Assembly: GCA_040376005.1 (NCBI GenBank)
Contig: JBEIRK010000015.1
Coordinates: 1-30,225, forward strand
Direction of reading: 5' to 3'
DNA from: JAGXTF01 sp040376005
GTDB taxonomy: Bacteria; Bacteroidota; Bacteroidia; NS11-12g; UBA955
Length of the DNA stretch: 30,225 nt
This document shows, piece by piece, positions 1 through 8,597 of the stretch. The notes below the pieces were generated by a model, which had not been told where the DNA came from, made no database searches, and was given only the letters and a program-made list of their open reading frames with translations. Positions within the stretch are counted from its first letter, which is position 1; every line of letters starts with the position of its first letter. The position numbers and the translations under genes were made by a program.

Positions 1-1616
1 CAGGTGATTTGGATACTGCATTTAACAAGTGCTTGCATGATGGTGTTTGGACTGCAAATGGTGCTCCAGTGGCACCTGCTGCCAAAACTGAAGGAAATGT
101 TGAAAATGCAACAGCTCCAGCAGCATTAGTTACTGCAGCAATTGTTTCTGCAATTCCTTCCTATGCAGGGAATGTGGACGCACTTGCATCAGGTGTTCAA
201 ACCAAATCTTCAGGTTTGGAAATGGTACTTTATGCAAATGTTTCTATCGGTGATGGTTCACAAGCCAATAACCCTTGGTTACAAGAACTTCCTGATCCAG
301 TAAGTAAAGTAACTTGGGATAACTATGTAGCCATACCTAAATCTTTTGCAGCAGCCAATAACATTAAAGAAGGCAATACGGTAAATATAAAAGCTGGAAA
401 TATCACTTTGAATGCAGTTCCAGTATTGATCCAACCGGGTCAGGCCAATGGAACCGTTTCTCTAGCCCTAGGTTACGGCCGCACTGCTGCAGGTAAAGTA
501 GGAGGTAGCAAAGAAGCTGAATTTGATGCAGTGGGTGTAAATGCATATCCATTTATCTCTATGGTAAATGGCAACCGCAGTTATGTGGTTTCTGGTGTTG
601 AAATTACCAAGGCTGACGAAGAATACAGCTTGGCTCAAACCCAAACCCACCATAGCATTGAAGGCCGTGACTTGGTTCGCGAAGCCACATTTGCAGATTG
701 GAAGAAAAAAGCCAATGCAGGAAATGATAAAGACCATCCACATGTATATACTATTTGGGAAAAACGCGATTATCTAAAGGATGGAGCTCCTGGCCACCGC
801 TGGGCAATGGCAATCGACCTGAATGCCTGTACGGGTTGTTCTGCTTGCGCAGTAAGTTGCTCTCTTGAAAATAATGTTCCTGTAGTAGGACGTGATGAAG
901 TTCGCTTGAGACGTGAAATGCACTGGATTCGTATTGATCGCTACTATTCTTTCACCAATACCGCGAAAAAAGAATTCGATGGTAATTATGTAACCAAGGA
1001 GAAAGAAATTAAGGCTATCGATAAGGCTGAAGGTGAAAAAGGTGAATACGAGCACTGGGAAAATGTAAAAGTGGTACATCAACCAATGATGTGTCAACAC
1101 TGTTCACAAGCTCCTTGTGAAACTGTATGCCCAGTTCTAGCCACAACACATAGCAGTGAAGGATTGAACCAAATGACCTATAACCGTTGTATCGGTACCA
1201 AATATTGCGGTAACAACTGTCCTTATAAAGTGCGTCGTTACAACTGGTTCAGATATAATGATAACGATCATTTTGATTTCCACTACAATAACCCATTGGG
1301 TAAAATGGTCATCAATCCTGACGTTACTGTTAGAACGCGCGGTGTAATGGAAAAATGTTCTTTCTGTGTTCAAAGAATTCAGGAAGGTAAGTTGAAAGCA
1401 AAACGCGATGGCCTTGACAAAAATGAGGTTAAAGTGGAAACTGCTTGTCAGCGTGCTTGCCCATCAAACGCAATCGTGTTTGGTGATTTGCAAAATCCTG
1501 AGAGTGAAATTAGCAAGTTGTACAAAAATGAACGCGGCTTTAGCGTGTTGGAAGAATTGAACGTTCAAAGTTCAGTTGCTTACCTCACCAAAATCCGTAA
1601 TACTGAAACCGTTTAA
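1..1616 (+). CDS. actB: Alternative complex III iron-sulfur subunit ActB (C-terminal part, 5' truncated)
   Basis: This is the C-terminal part of the large iron-sulfur subunit of alternative complex III, which takes electrons from quinol and passes them towards cytochrome c at the membrane. The frame is open from base 3, so the true start lies upstream. The first part resembles the molybdopterin-dinucleotide-binding tail of the molybdopterin-oxidoreductase-like domain; ActB homologues lack the cofactor. From about base 828 it is a ferredoxin domain with four Cys groups: CTGCSACAVSC, CQHCSQAPCETVC, CIGTKYCGNNC, and CSFC with a later CQRAC. The third group has Thr where NrfC/PsrB-type proteins usually have the second Cys, which fits the single [3Fe-4S] centre known in ActB. 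actC follows 19 bases after the stop. Family assignment is secure from this motif order plus the actCDEF genes that follow. Confidence 0.93.
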   Translation, partial: GDLDTAFNKCLHDGVWTANGAPVAPAAKTEGNVENATAPAALVTAAIVSAIPSYAGNVDALASGVQTKSSGLEMVLYANVSIGDGSQANNPWLQELPDPVSKVTWDNYVAIPKSFAAANNIKEGNTVNIKAGNITLNAVPVLIQPGQANGTVSLALGYGRTAAGKVGGSKEAEFDAVGVNAYPFISMVNGNRSYVVSGVEITKADEEYSLAQTQTHHSIEGRDLVREATFADWKKKANAGNDKDHPHVYTIWEKRDYLKDGAPGHRWAMAIDLNACTGCSACAVSCSLENNVPVVGRDEVRLRREMHWIRIDRYYSFTNTAKKEFDGNYVTKEKEIKAIDKAEGEKGEYEHWENVKVVHQPMMCQHCSQAPCETVCPVLATTHSSEGLNQMTYNRCIGTKYCGNNCPYKVRRYNWFRYNDNDHFDFHYNNPLGKMVINPDVTVRTRGVMEKCSFCVQRIQEGKLKAKRDGLDKNEVKVETACQRACPSNAIVFGDLQNPESEISKLYKNERGFSVLEELNVQSSVAYLTKIRNTETV

Positions 1617-1635
1617 ACCCCAATACAAATAACTG

Positions 1636-2985
1636 ATGATACATGATTCATTAATAAGGGAAAGACTGGTAACTGGCGGTAAAACTGCTGCGGATGTTAC
1701 TAGAGATATTTCCAGACCGATTCTGAATAAGCCATCTACTGCTTGGAAAGTAGGCTTTACTCTATCGGTAGTATTCCTTTGCATATTTGTTGTGAGCCTC
1801 TTCTGGACGCTTTGGACAGGTATTGGTGTTTGGAATGTAAACAAAACAGTATTCTGGGGCTGGGACATTACCAACTTCGTGTGGTGGGTTGGTATTGGTC
1901 ACGCCGGTACCTTGATTTCGGCAATTTTGTTGCTGTTCCGTCAGAAGTGGAGGATGTCAATCAACCGTTCTGCAGAAGCAATGACAATTTTTGCGGTTAT
2001 CTGCGCAGCGATGTTCCCTGTATTTCACATGGGACGTGTTTGGGTAGGCTATTGGGCTTTGCCATTGCCAAACGGTTTTGGTTCCCTTTGGGCAAACTTT
2101 AACTCACCGCTGTTGTGGGACGTATTTGCGATTTCTACATACTTTAGCGTTTCGCTGTTGTTTTGGTACATCGGTCTTATTCCTGATATCTCTACCATCC
2201 GCGATAAAGTAAAAGGTAAATATGAAAAATTCTTCTACCGTTTCTTCTCTATGGGTTGGACAGGTAGCACACGTACCTGGGCGCGCTATGAATTGGTTTC
2301 TTTGATTCTTGCAGGTTTGAGTACGCCTCTGGTATTGTCTGTACATACTATCGTATCTACTGACTTCGCAACTTCCTTGGTACCTGGATGGCATACTACC
2401 ATTTTCCCTCCATACTTCGTTGCAGGTGCGATTTTCTCTGGATTCGGTATGGTGGCAACACTGCTTATCGTAGCACGTAAAGTAATGAACTATGAAAATT
2501 ACATTACTATTGGTCACCTAGATGCAATGACGAAAATCATCATGCTTACAGGTTCTTTGGTAGGTATCGCTTACCTCACCGAATTGTTCATCGCTTGGTA
2601 TTCAGGTGTTGAATATGAACAATATGCATTCATGAACCGTGCAACTGGTCCTTACTGGTGGGCATATTGGAGCATGATGAGCTGTAATGTAATTGCACCT
2701 CAAGTTTTCTGGTTCAAATGGGCACGCACTACACCATGGTTCATTTTCATTATGAGTATTGTAGTGAACGTGGGTATGTGGTTCGAACGTTTCGTAATTA
2801 TTGTTACTTCACTTCACAGAGATTATCTGCCATCAAGTTGGGTAATGTATAGCGGTTCGCTAACAGAAATTGGACTGTTCCTCGGAACATTCGGTATATT
2901 CTTTACTTGCTTCTTCCTATTTGCGAAGTTCTTGCCAGTAATTAACATGTCAGAAGTTAAAACGATCCTCAAAAACCGCGAATAA
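1636..2985 (+). CDS. actC: Alternative complex III membrane subunit ActC (NrfD/PsrC-like)
   Basis: ActC is the NrfD/PsrC-like integral membrane subunit that, with ActB, forms the quinol-oxidising part of alternative complex III. The 449-residue product has about ten hydrophobic segments and family-typical stretches such as WWVGIGHAGTLISA and PVFHMGRVWVGYW. His131 and Asp162 lie in the helices that carry quinol and proton-path residues in this family; giving them that role here is inference. The ATG at 1636 is used: it lies 19 bases after actB, and the product begins MIHDSLIRERL, as is usual for a short cytoplasmic N-terminus. The gene sits between actB and actD in the usual order. Nothing is missing or broken. 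Confidence 0.94.
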   Translation: MIHDSLIRERLVTGGKTAADVTRDISRPILNKPSTAWKVGFTLSVVFLCIFVVSLFWTLWTGIGVWNVNKTVFWGWDITNFVWWVGIGHAGTLISAILLLFRQKWRMSINRSAEAMTIFAVICAAMFPVFHMGRVWVGYWALPLPNGFGSLWANFNSPLLWDVFAISTYFSVSLLFWYIGLIPDISTIRDKVKGKYEKFFYRFFSMGWTGSTRTWARYELVSLILAGLSTPLVLSVHTIVSTDFATSLVPGWHTTIFPPYFVAGAIFSGFGMVATLLIVARKVMNYENYITIGHLDAMTKIIMLTGSLVGIAYLTELFIAWYSGVEYEQYAFMNRATGPYWWAYWSMMSCNVIAPQVFWFKWARTTPWFIFIMSIVVNVGMWFERFVIIVTSLHRDYLPSSWVMYSGSLTEIGLFLGTFGIFFTCFFLFAKFLPVINMSEVKTILKNRE

Positions 2986-2989
2986 TAAT

Positions 2990-2995
2990 AAGGAG
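2990..2995 (+). promoter_or_regulatory. Shine-Dalgarno site of actD
   Basis: AAGGAG ends 8 bases before the actD ATG. Strong Shine-Dalgarno sites are uncommon in Bacteroidota, so this one stands out from the other junctions in the operon. Confidence 0.6.
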
Positions 2996-3003
2996 AAATC
3001 AAA

Positions 3004-3570
3004 ATGGGAATTATTGATAACAGTATCAGTGTCAGAAACCGCAGAAAATTGTTGCTCGGTGTTTTTGATGATGAAGATAAATTGATGGAAGCCGCTTCTG
3101 CATTGGTGCATGAAGGCGTTCATATCCAAGATGTATATACTCCTTATCCAGTGCACGGATTGGACAGAATCATAGGTGTAAAGAGAAGTAACCTTTCTGT
3201 AATTGCATTTCTATGCGGATTAACGGGATTTTCTCTTGCAGGTTTAATGATTTGGTACATGTACGTGTATGATTGGCCGTTAAACGTAGGTAACAAACCT
3301 GAACGCTTTACGCCAAGCTGGATACCAGTAATGTTTGAAAGTACTGTATTGCTTACTGCATATGGTATGGCATTCTTCTTCTTCATTCGCAATAGAATGA
3401 TCTGGGGAGTAAAACCCGAATTACTCGATATTCGCCAAACAGATGATCTTATGATTGTCTCTGTTGAAAGCGGAGAAGGTGTTGACGAAAGTAAAGTATT
3501 TGATATCATGCGTAAAAATGGTGCATCAGAATTGCGCGAACGCAATGGTGGTGTGTCTAAAACTATCTAA
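3004..3570 (+). CDS. actD: Alternative complex III membrane subunit ActD (DUF3341)
   Basis: ActD is a small membrane-anchored subunit of alternative complex III (DUF3341 family). The 188-residue product begins with a soluble domain (LLLGVFDDEDKLMEAASAL and the family-typical DVYTPYPVHGLD). Two transmembrane helices follow at roughly residues 60-85 and 105-125, then a soluble tail. The family is structural; no cofactor site is visible. It lies 18 bases after actC and 10 bases before actE. The ATG at 3004 is supported by the AAGGAG site before it. Confidence 0.93.
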   Translation: MGIIDNSISVRNRRKLLLGVFDDEDKLMEAASALVHEGVHIQDVYTPYPVHGLDRIIGVKRSNLSVIAFLCGLTGFSLAGLMIWYMYVYDWPLNVGNKPERFTPSWIPVMFESTVLLTAYGMAFFFFIRNRMIWGVKPELLDIRQTDDLMIVSVESGEGVDESKVFDIMRKNGASELRERNGGVSKTI

Positions 3571-3580
3571 TTTGAGATTC

Positions 3581-4219
3581 ATGAAAAAACCAATATATGG
3601 ATTTTTAGTAGCAGGAGCCTTGGCAATGGGCTTTGCATCCTGCACCAGTCGTGGAAATAATCCCGGTTGGGAATATGCCCCCGATATGTACTATTCTAAA
3701 GGTTTAGAAGCCTATAGCCAAGAGGATAGTGTTGCAATTAACCCTTATGGTATGAGCATGCGTGAACCTGTTGAAGGAACAATCGCTAGGGATAAAGAAG
3801 ATTACTTCTTCCCATTTGCCAATAATAACGACGGTTACACTGCAGCTGCTTCATTGAGCTATCCAACCGGTTTTGAAGACAAAGACGGAAGAGGAAAGTA
3901 TCTTTACGGTATTTATTGCACCCCTTGCCATGGTGAAAATGGTGGCAATGATGGTCAAGTTTTTGGTCCTGGTAGATTGGGTAAACCCGTTTGGAAAAAC
4001 TACCAAGACGAGTATATCAAGAATTTGCCAATAGGTCAAATCTATCACGTGATTACCTACGGTAAAAACAACATGGGTAGCCATGCTTCAGTTTTGACCC
4101 CCATGGATCGCTGGCGTGTAATCAAATATGTAAAAGAATTAAGTGGCACCGGCGCTTCTTCAGCAACTACTTCTACTCCAGATTCTACTGCTCTTTCAAC
4201 TGCTAATCAAACAAAATAA
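3581..4219 (+). CDS. actE: Alternative complex III monohaem cytochrome c lipoprotein ActE
   Basis: ActE is the monohaem cytochrome c subunit that takes electrons from the complex on the periplasmic face. I chose the ATG at 3581 because it gives a lipoprotein signal peptide ending FASC (Cys21). An upstream TTG in the same frame would run back into actD and bury the signal. The haem site is CTPCH (Cys113, Cys116, His117). Met165, in NNMGSH before a TPMDRWRVIKYV helix, is the likely second axial ligand. The tail after about residue 190 is Ser/Thr/Ala-rich and looks disordered. The stop codon is followed directly by the actF ATG with no gap, so the two genes are probably translationally coupled. 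Confidence 0.93.
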   Translation: MKKPIYGFLVAGALAMGFASCTSRGNNPGWEYAPDMYYSKGLEAYSQEDSVAINPYGMSMREPVEGTIARDKEDYFFPFANNNDGYTAAASLSYPTGFEDKDGRGKYLYGIYCTPCHGENGGNDGQVFGPGRLGKPVWKNYQDEYIKNLPIGQIYHVITYGKNNMGSHASVLTPMDRWRVIKYVKELSGTGASSATTSTPDSTALSTANQTK

Positions 4220-5668
4220 ATGGCACACGGACATCATATTGAAATTGTACAGGAACAGTTTAATGTTCCTTCTAAGGCAAAGACCATTGCCATTGTTCTT
4301 GCAGTTGCAGGATTGATCTTGGCTAGTATTGGCTTTGTTACTATGGATAAAAGCAACAAAGGTGGTCATGGTCATGATGCAAAAACAGAAGCAAGTCATA
4401 GTGCAGCTCCTGAAGCTAAAGACGCACATCATCAAGACGCACATCATCAAGATGAGCACGCTACCGCTGCTGCAGGTCATACTGCAGAGCATGGCGATAA
4501 AGCTTGCTGCAAAGAAGATGCTGACAAATTTGGTAACCGTGCTTCATATGAGAAAATCGACCATCCATGGCATACCCGTGTGTGGGCATCTTTGCTCATT
4601 ATCGGTTATTATGTACTTCTAATTTCTCTTGCAGCGATGTTCTTCGTAGCAGTGCAATACATTGCAAATGCAGGTTGGAGTGCTGCTATCAAAAGAGTTC
4701 CTGAAGCTATCTATACCTTCGTTCCTGTTGCGTTCTTGGTAGTTCTTGCGGTTGTTTTTATCGCTAAAAATGACCTTTACCACTGGGCTCATTACGAACA
4801 CCTTCACTTGAAAAAGGGAGATGTTGGATATGATGCAATCTTAGCCGGTAAATCAGGCTTCTTGAATACAGGTATGTTCTTGATTTTCCCAACAGTATTG
4901 GTAATCATTTGGGTGCTAATGGGCCGCAAATTGCGTAGCTTGTCTACACAAGAAGATGCAGCGCAAAAAGGGGAGACCAAATTCTTTAAATTATCTATTC
5001 GCTGGAGTGCTGCTTTCGCGGTAATTTACGGATTTACATTATCTGTTATCGCTTGGTTGTATATCATGAGTATTGATGCACATTGGTTCAGTACCATATT
5101 CGGTGTATACAACTTCGCTACTGGTTGGGTTTCTGCGCTTACCGTTATCTGTTTGTTTGTGATTTATCTGAAGTCTCAAGGCTACTTGAAAATCGTTTCT
5201 GACGAACATGTGCATGATTTGGGTAAGTTTATGTTTGCCTTCAGTATCTTTTGGACATACATCTGGATATCACAGTATCTCCTTATTTGGTATGCACACA
5301 TTCCTGAAGAAATGGCGTATTACCAAATTCGCTACGAACAATACAAACCGTACTTCCTAGTGAACCTTGCCATGAACTTTATCACTCCATTCTTGTTCCT
5401 GATGATGCGTAACGCAAAACGTCACAAGATGGTGTTGAGTATTGCTGGTACAATCATGTTATTGGGTCACTACAACGATATCTGGTTGATGGTTATGCCT
5501 GGTGTTTTTGGTCCAGGACAACACATTTCCCTATTGGATATCGGATTGTTATTGCTATTCGCTGGTGTGTTTATGTACTGGGTTCTTGTAGCCCTTACAA
5601 AACGTGGCCTGATTGCTGTAAACCATCCTTATATCGAAGAATCTGCACACCATGATGTGGGTGTGTAA
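4220..5668 (+). CDS. actF: Alternative complex III membrane subunit ActF, with a His-rich loop
   Basis: ActF is the second large membrane subunit of alternative complex III, related in fold to NrfD and ActC. The 482-residue product has one N-terminal helix (about residues 18-42), then a long hydrophilic segment, then about nine further membrane segments, ending in a short tail with AHHDVGV. Family-typical stretches include HPWHTRVWASLLI and WISQYLLIWYAHIPEE. The odd part is residues about 47-102, which carry ten His and a Cys-Cys pair and include a perfect 15-base tandem duplication. I cannot say whether this binds metal. The ATG directly abuts the actE stop. A hairpin terminator follows 19 bases after the stop, so this is the last gene of the operon. 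Confidence 0.93.
   Translation: MAHGHHIEIVQEQFNVPSKAKTIAIVLAVAGLILASIGFVTMDKSNKGGHGHDAKTEASHSAAPEAKDAHHQDAHHQDEHATAAAGHTAEHGDKACCKEDADKFGNRASYEKIDHPWHTRVWASLLIIGYYVLLISLAAMFFVAVQYIANAGWSAAIKRVPEAIYTFVPVAFLVVLAVVFIAKNDLYHWAHYEHLHLKKGDVGYDAILAGKSGFLNTGMFLIFPTVLVIIWVLMGRKLRSLSTQEDAAQKGETKFFKLSIRWSAAFAVIYGFTLSVIAWLYIMSIDAHWFSTIFGVYNFATGWVSALTVICLFVIYLKSQGYLKIVSDEHVHDLGKFMFAFSIFWTYIWISQYLLIWYAHIPEEMAYYQIRYEQYKPYFLVNLAMNFITPFLFLMMRNAKRHKMVLSIAGTIMLLGHYNDIWLMVMPGVFGPGQHISLLDIGLLLLFAGVFMYWVLVALTKRGLIAVNHPYIEESAHHDVGV
4421..4450 (+). repeat. Perfect 15-bp tandem duplication inside actF
   Basis: Two identical copies of GACGCACATCATCAA stand side by side in frame, each encoding Asp-Ala-His-His-Gln. A third partial copy, with Asp-Glu-His, follows. 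The repeat expands the His-rich loop of ActF without breaking the frame. Confidence 0.95.
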
Positions 5669-5687
5669 TATTCAACATATTTCATTT

Positions 5688-5718
5688 AAAAAAGGGCAAC
5701 AATCGTTGCCCTTTTTTT
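5688..5718 (+). terminator. Rho-independent terminator after actF
   Basis: The stem pairs AAAAAAGGGCAAC (5688-5700) with its exact complement from 5705, around a four-base AATC loop, and ends in a run of seven T. The A-run on the other side would also let it work from the - strand. It separates the act operon from valS. Confidence 0.9.
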
Positions 5719-5802
5719 ATGCCTGTGGTTGCAATTGACTACACAATTCACATTTGGTTAGAAACTATACCTAAGGCAATTTTTCTAATACGAAATGAGG
5801 GT

Positions 5803-5810
5803 TAACTTTG
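5803..5810 (+). promoter_or_regulatory. valS promoter -7 element (TAACTTTG)
   Basis: TAACTTTG is a perfect match to the Bacteroidota -7 consensus TAnnTTTG. I see no TTG at the -33 position. Only seven bases separate it from the valS ATG, so transcription would start at or just before the start codon. Confidence 0.65.
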
Positions 5811-5817
5811 CCCTCGA

Positions 5818-8433
5818 ATGGATATCGCACCAAAATATAAACCGGATTTAATTGAAGATAAGTGGTACCGCTACTGGATGGAGCAAGGATTTTTTAAGTC
5901 TACTCCAGACGAAAGAGAACCGTATTGTGTGGTTATTCCTCCTCCTAATGTTACAGGAGTGCTCCATATGGGGCATATGCTCAATAATACCATTCAGGAT
6001 GTTCTTATAAGACGGGCGAGAATGCAAGGTAAAAATGCTTGCTGGGTGCCTGGTACAGACCATGCTTCTATCGCTACAGAAGCGAAAGTAGTAAGAATGC
6101 TCGCCGATCGCGGCATTCAGAAAAAGGATTTGTCGCGCGAAGCTTTCCTAGAATATGCTTGGGAATGGACCCACAAGTATGGCGGTATCATTCTAGAACA
6201 GTTAAAGAAGTTAGGCGCAAGCTGCGATTGGGATAGAACCCGATTCACTATGGAACCGGATTTGTATGACGCCGTAATTGATGTATTTATTGACCTTTAT
6301 AAAAAAGGACTCATTTACCGCGGTACCAAAATGGTGAACTGGGATCCTAGCGGTAAAACCACACTAAGCGATGAAGAAGTAATCTTTAGAGAAGTCAACG
6401 ACAATCTCTATTACATAAAATATAAGATCCAAGATTCAAATGGGGAATTTCTAACTGTTGCAACTGCACGCCCAGAAACTATTGCAGGTGATGTCGCCGT
6501 TTGTGTAAACCCAAATGATGACCGTTATAAACACCTCATTGGTAAACATGTAATCGTACCATTAATCGATAGGTTAGTTCCCATCATTACGGATGAATAT
6601 ATCGATATTGAATTCGGTACGGGTGTGTTGAAAGTTACGCCCGCACATGATATTCATGACTATGAAATTGGCCTTAAAAACAATTTGACGGTTATCGATA
6701 CCTTAAATGAAGATGGCACGATTTCCGAAGCAGGCCTGCTGTTTGTAGGTCAAGATAGGGCAGTGGCTAGAAAATTATGGGTTGAAGAACTACAACGTCA
6801 AGATTTGCTGATAAAAACGGATGCTTATACCCACAATGTTGGATTTAGCGAACGCACCGATGCCGTTGTAGAACCTAGAATTAGTACGCAGTGGTTTTTA
6901 GATATGAAAAAGTTCATGGAGAAAAACCCAGAAGTGCTTTCTTCGGTAATGAACGATGATATCAAATTCCACCCAGAAAAGTTTAAAAACACCTATAACC
7001 ATTGGATTTCTAACATTAAAGATTGGAATATAAGCCGACAACTTTGGTGGGGACATCGCATACCTGCTTGGTATCATACCAATGGCTCATTTGAAGTAGC
7101 TGCCACAGCTGAATTGGCCGCGCAACAGTTTGTAGCCAAGGGAATTGAAACACAAGTTGCAGATCTAAAACAAGATGATGATGTCTTGGATACGTGGTTT
7201 AGCAGTTGGCTTTGGCCCATCAGCGTTTTTGACGGATATAAAGATCCTTCAAACCCCGATGTAAATTACTATTACCCCACCAACGACTTGGTTACAGCTC
7301 CTGAGATTATTTTCTTTTGGGTGGCCAGAATGATTATGGCGGGTTATGAATACAAGCGCGACCTGCCTTTCAAGAATGTGTATTTTACGGGTATTGTAAG
7401 AGATAAGCAACGCCGTAAAATGAGCAAAAGCCTTGGAAATAGCCCTGATCCTTTGGATTTAATTGCGCAACATGGCGCTGATGCCGTGCGCATGGGAATG
7501 CTATTGTGTTCGCCTGCTGGCAACGATATTCTTTTTGATGAATCTCAAATCGAACAGGGACGGAATTTCTGTAATAAACTATGGAATGCCTTCCGCTTGG
7601 TTTCCAGTTGGAATGTAGACGATTCTTTATCGTCTAGGCCCAATGAAGCACAGGCGCTGAAATGGTTTGATGCCCGATTGAATGAAACCTTATCGGACAT
7701 TAACCAAAATTTCGATGACTATAAACTCAACGAAGCACTAATGTCTGTGTATAAACTCATTTGGGATGACTTCTGTGCTGTTTTGCTTGAGGCTGTGAAG
7801 CCTCCATTCGGAGAAAAAGCGTCTTCAAATACAGTTCAATCGGTTAAAGGCTATTTTGATGAATTGCTCAAATTGCTACATCCATTTATGCCGTTTATCA
7901 CCGAAGAATTACACCATACATTGTATACAAACCAACCATCAACTGCTTGTATTGTAAGCCAATGGCCGAAAGTAAATGAGGTGCCCGCAATGTCTGCTCT
8001 TCCTTTAGAACTTGTAGCACAAGTTCGAAATTTGAGAAATGAAAAGAACATTGCACCCAAGGTTACATTGAATGTGGGTTCAGAAGCAGATTACCCTGCC
8101 CTGGCGTTCATGAATGCGTTTATTGAGAAATTGGCCAACTGCAACCTTCAACTCGGTACCCCAGCACCCGCAAATACCATATCGATATTAATTGGAACCC
8201 AGCAAGTATGGGTTGAAATGGAAGATACATTTGACGTAGAAGCTGAAAAATCGAAATTAAGCGATGAAATTATTTATCTAGAAGGTTTCTTGAAGTCGGT
8301 GAATGCCAAGTTGAACAATGAAAAGTTTGTTGCCAATGCAAAAGGAGATGTGGTTGATAAAGAGAGACAAAAGAAGTCTGATGCAGAGGAAAAGATAGAA
8401 AGTTTAAAACAACAAATTCAGAATCTTTCGTAG
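5818..8433 (+). CDS. valS: Valine--tRNA ligase
   Basis: Class I aminoacyl-tRNA synthetase that charges tRNA-Val in the cytoplasm and clears mischarged threonine through its editing domain. The 871-residue length is normal. The class I signatures are HMGH (residues 50-53, within PPPNVTGVLHMGH) and KMSKS (534-538). The editing domain lies between, about residues 190-350, with TVATARPETIAGD. The anticodon-binding domain follows from about 620. The last 65 residues form the coiled coil typical of ValRS (EAEKSKLSDEIIYLEGFL onwards). The gene stands alone between the actF terminator and mreB, with its own -7 element close to the ATG. No defect is seen. Confidence 0.97.
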   Translation: MDIAPKYKPDLIEDKWYRYWMEQGFFKSTPDEREPYCVVIPPPNVTGVLHMGHMLNNTIQDVLIRRARMQGKNACWVPGTDHASIATEAKVVRMLADRGIQKKDLSREAFLEYAWEWTHKYGGIILEQLKKLGASCDWDRTRFTMEPDLYDAVIDVFIDLYKKGLIYRGTKMVNWDPSGKTTLSDEEVIFREVNDNLYYIKYKIQDSNGEFLTVATARPETIAGDVAVCVNPNDDRYKHLIGKHVIVPLIDRLVPIITDEYIDIEFGTGVLKVTPAHDIHDYEIGLKNNLTVIDTLNEDGTISEAGLLFVGQDRAVARKLWVEELQRQDLLIKTDAYTHNVGFSERTDAVVEPRISTQWFLDMKKFMEKNPEVLSSVMNDDIKFHPEKFKNTYNHWISNIKDWNISRQLWWGHRIPAWYHTNGSFEVAATAELAAQQFVAKGIETQVADLKQDDDVLDTWFSSWLWPISVFDGYKDPSNPDVNYYYPTNDLVTAPEIIFFWVARMIMAGYEYKRDLPFKNVYFTGIVRDKQRRKMSKSLGNSPDPLDLIAQHGADAVRMGMLLCSPAGNDILFDESQIEQGRNFCNKLWNAFRLVSSWNVDDSLSSRPNEAQALKWFDARLNETLSDINQNFDDYKLNEALMSVYKLIWDDFCAVLLEAVKPPFGEKASSNTVQSVKGYFDELLKLLHPFMPFITEELHHTLYTNQPSTACIVSQWPKVNEVPAMSALPLELVAQVRNLRNEKNIAPKVTLNVGSEADYPALAFMNAFIEKLANCNLQLGTPAPANTISILIGTQQVWVEMEDTFDVEAEKSKLSDEIIYLEGFLKSVNAKLNNEKFVANAKGDVVDKERQKKSDAEEKIESLKQQIQNLS

Positions 8434-8597
8434 AAGTAAGATTATTTTGGAATCCATTGTGCTGAAAATCTGAGAAATACCGCCGATTGATGGCCTATTT
8501 CATACTATTTATGAACTTTCCTCATATTTGTCCGTAAAAAAGCGAAGAATAGATTTCAATACATGCAATTTTCCATTTATTTTGCACAACAATTAAG

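Noticed and set aside
3455..3580. TTG-started upstream extension of actE
   Set aside because: It overlaps actD by 116 bases and would bury the lipoprotein signal peptide. The ATG at 3581 gives a signal ending FASC.
4329..4622. A + strand ORF of 97 codons inside actF in another frame
   Set aside because: It follows from the repetitive His-rich codons of actF and has a low-complexity, Met/Ile/Lys-rich product without support.
8523..8584. Two -7-like elements before mreB
   Set aside because: Each has one mismatch and no TTG at -33, so neither was entered as a feature. The operon promoter remains unplaced.
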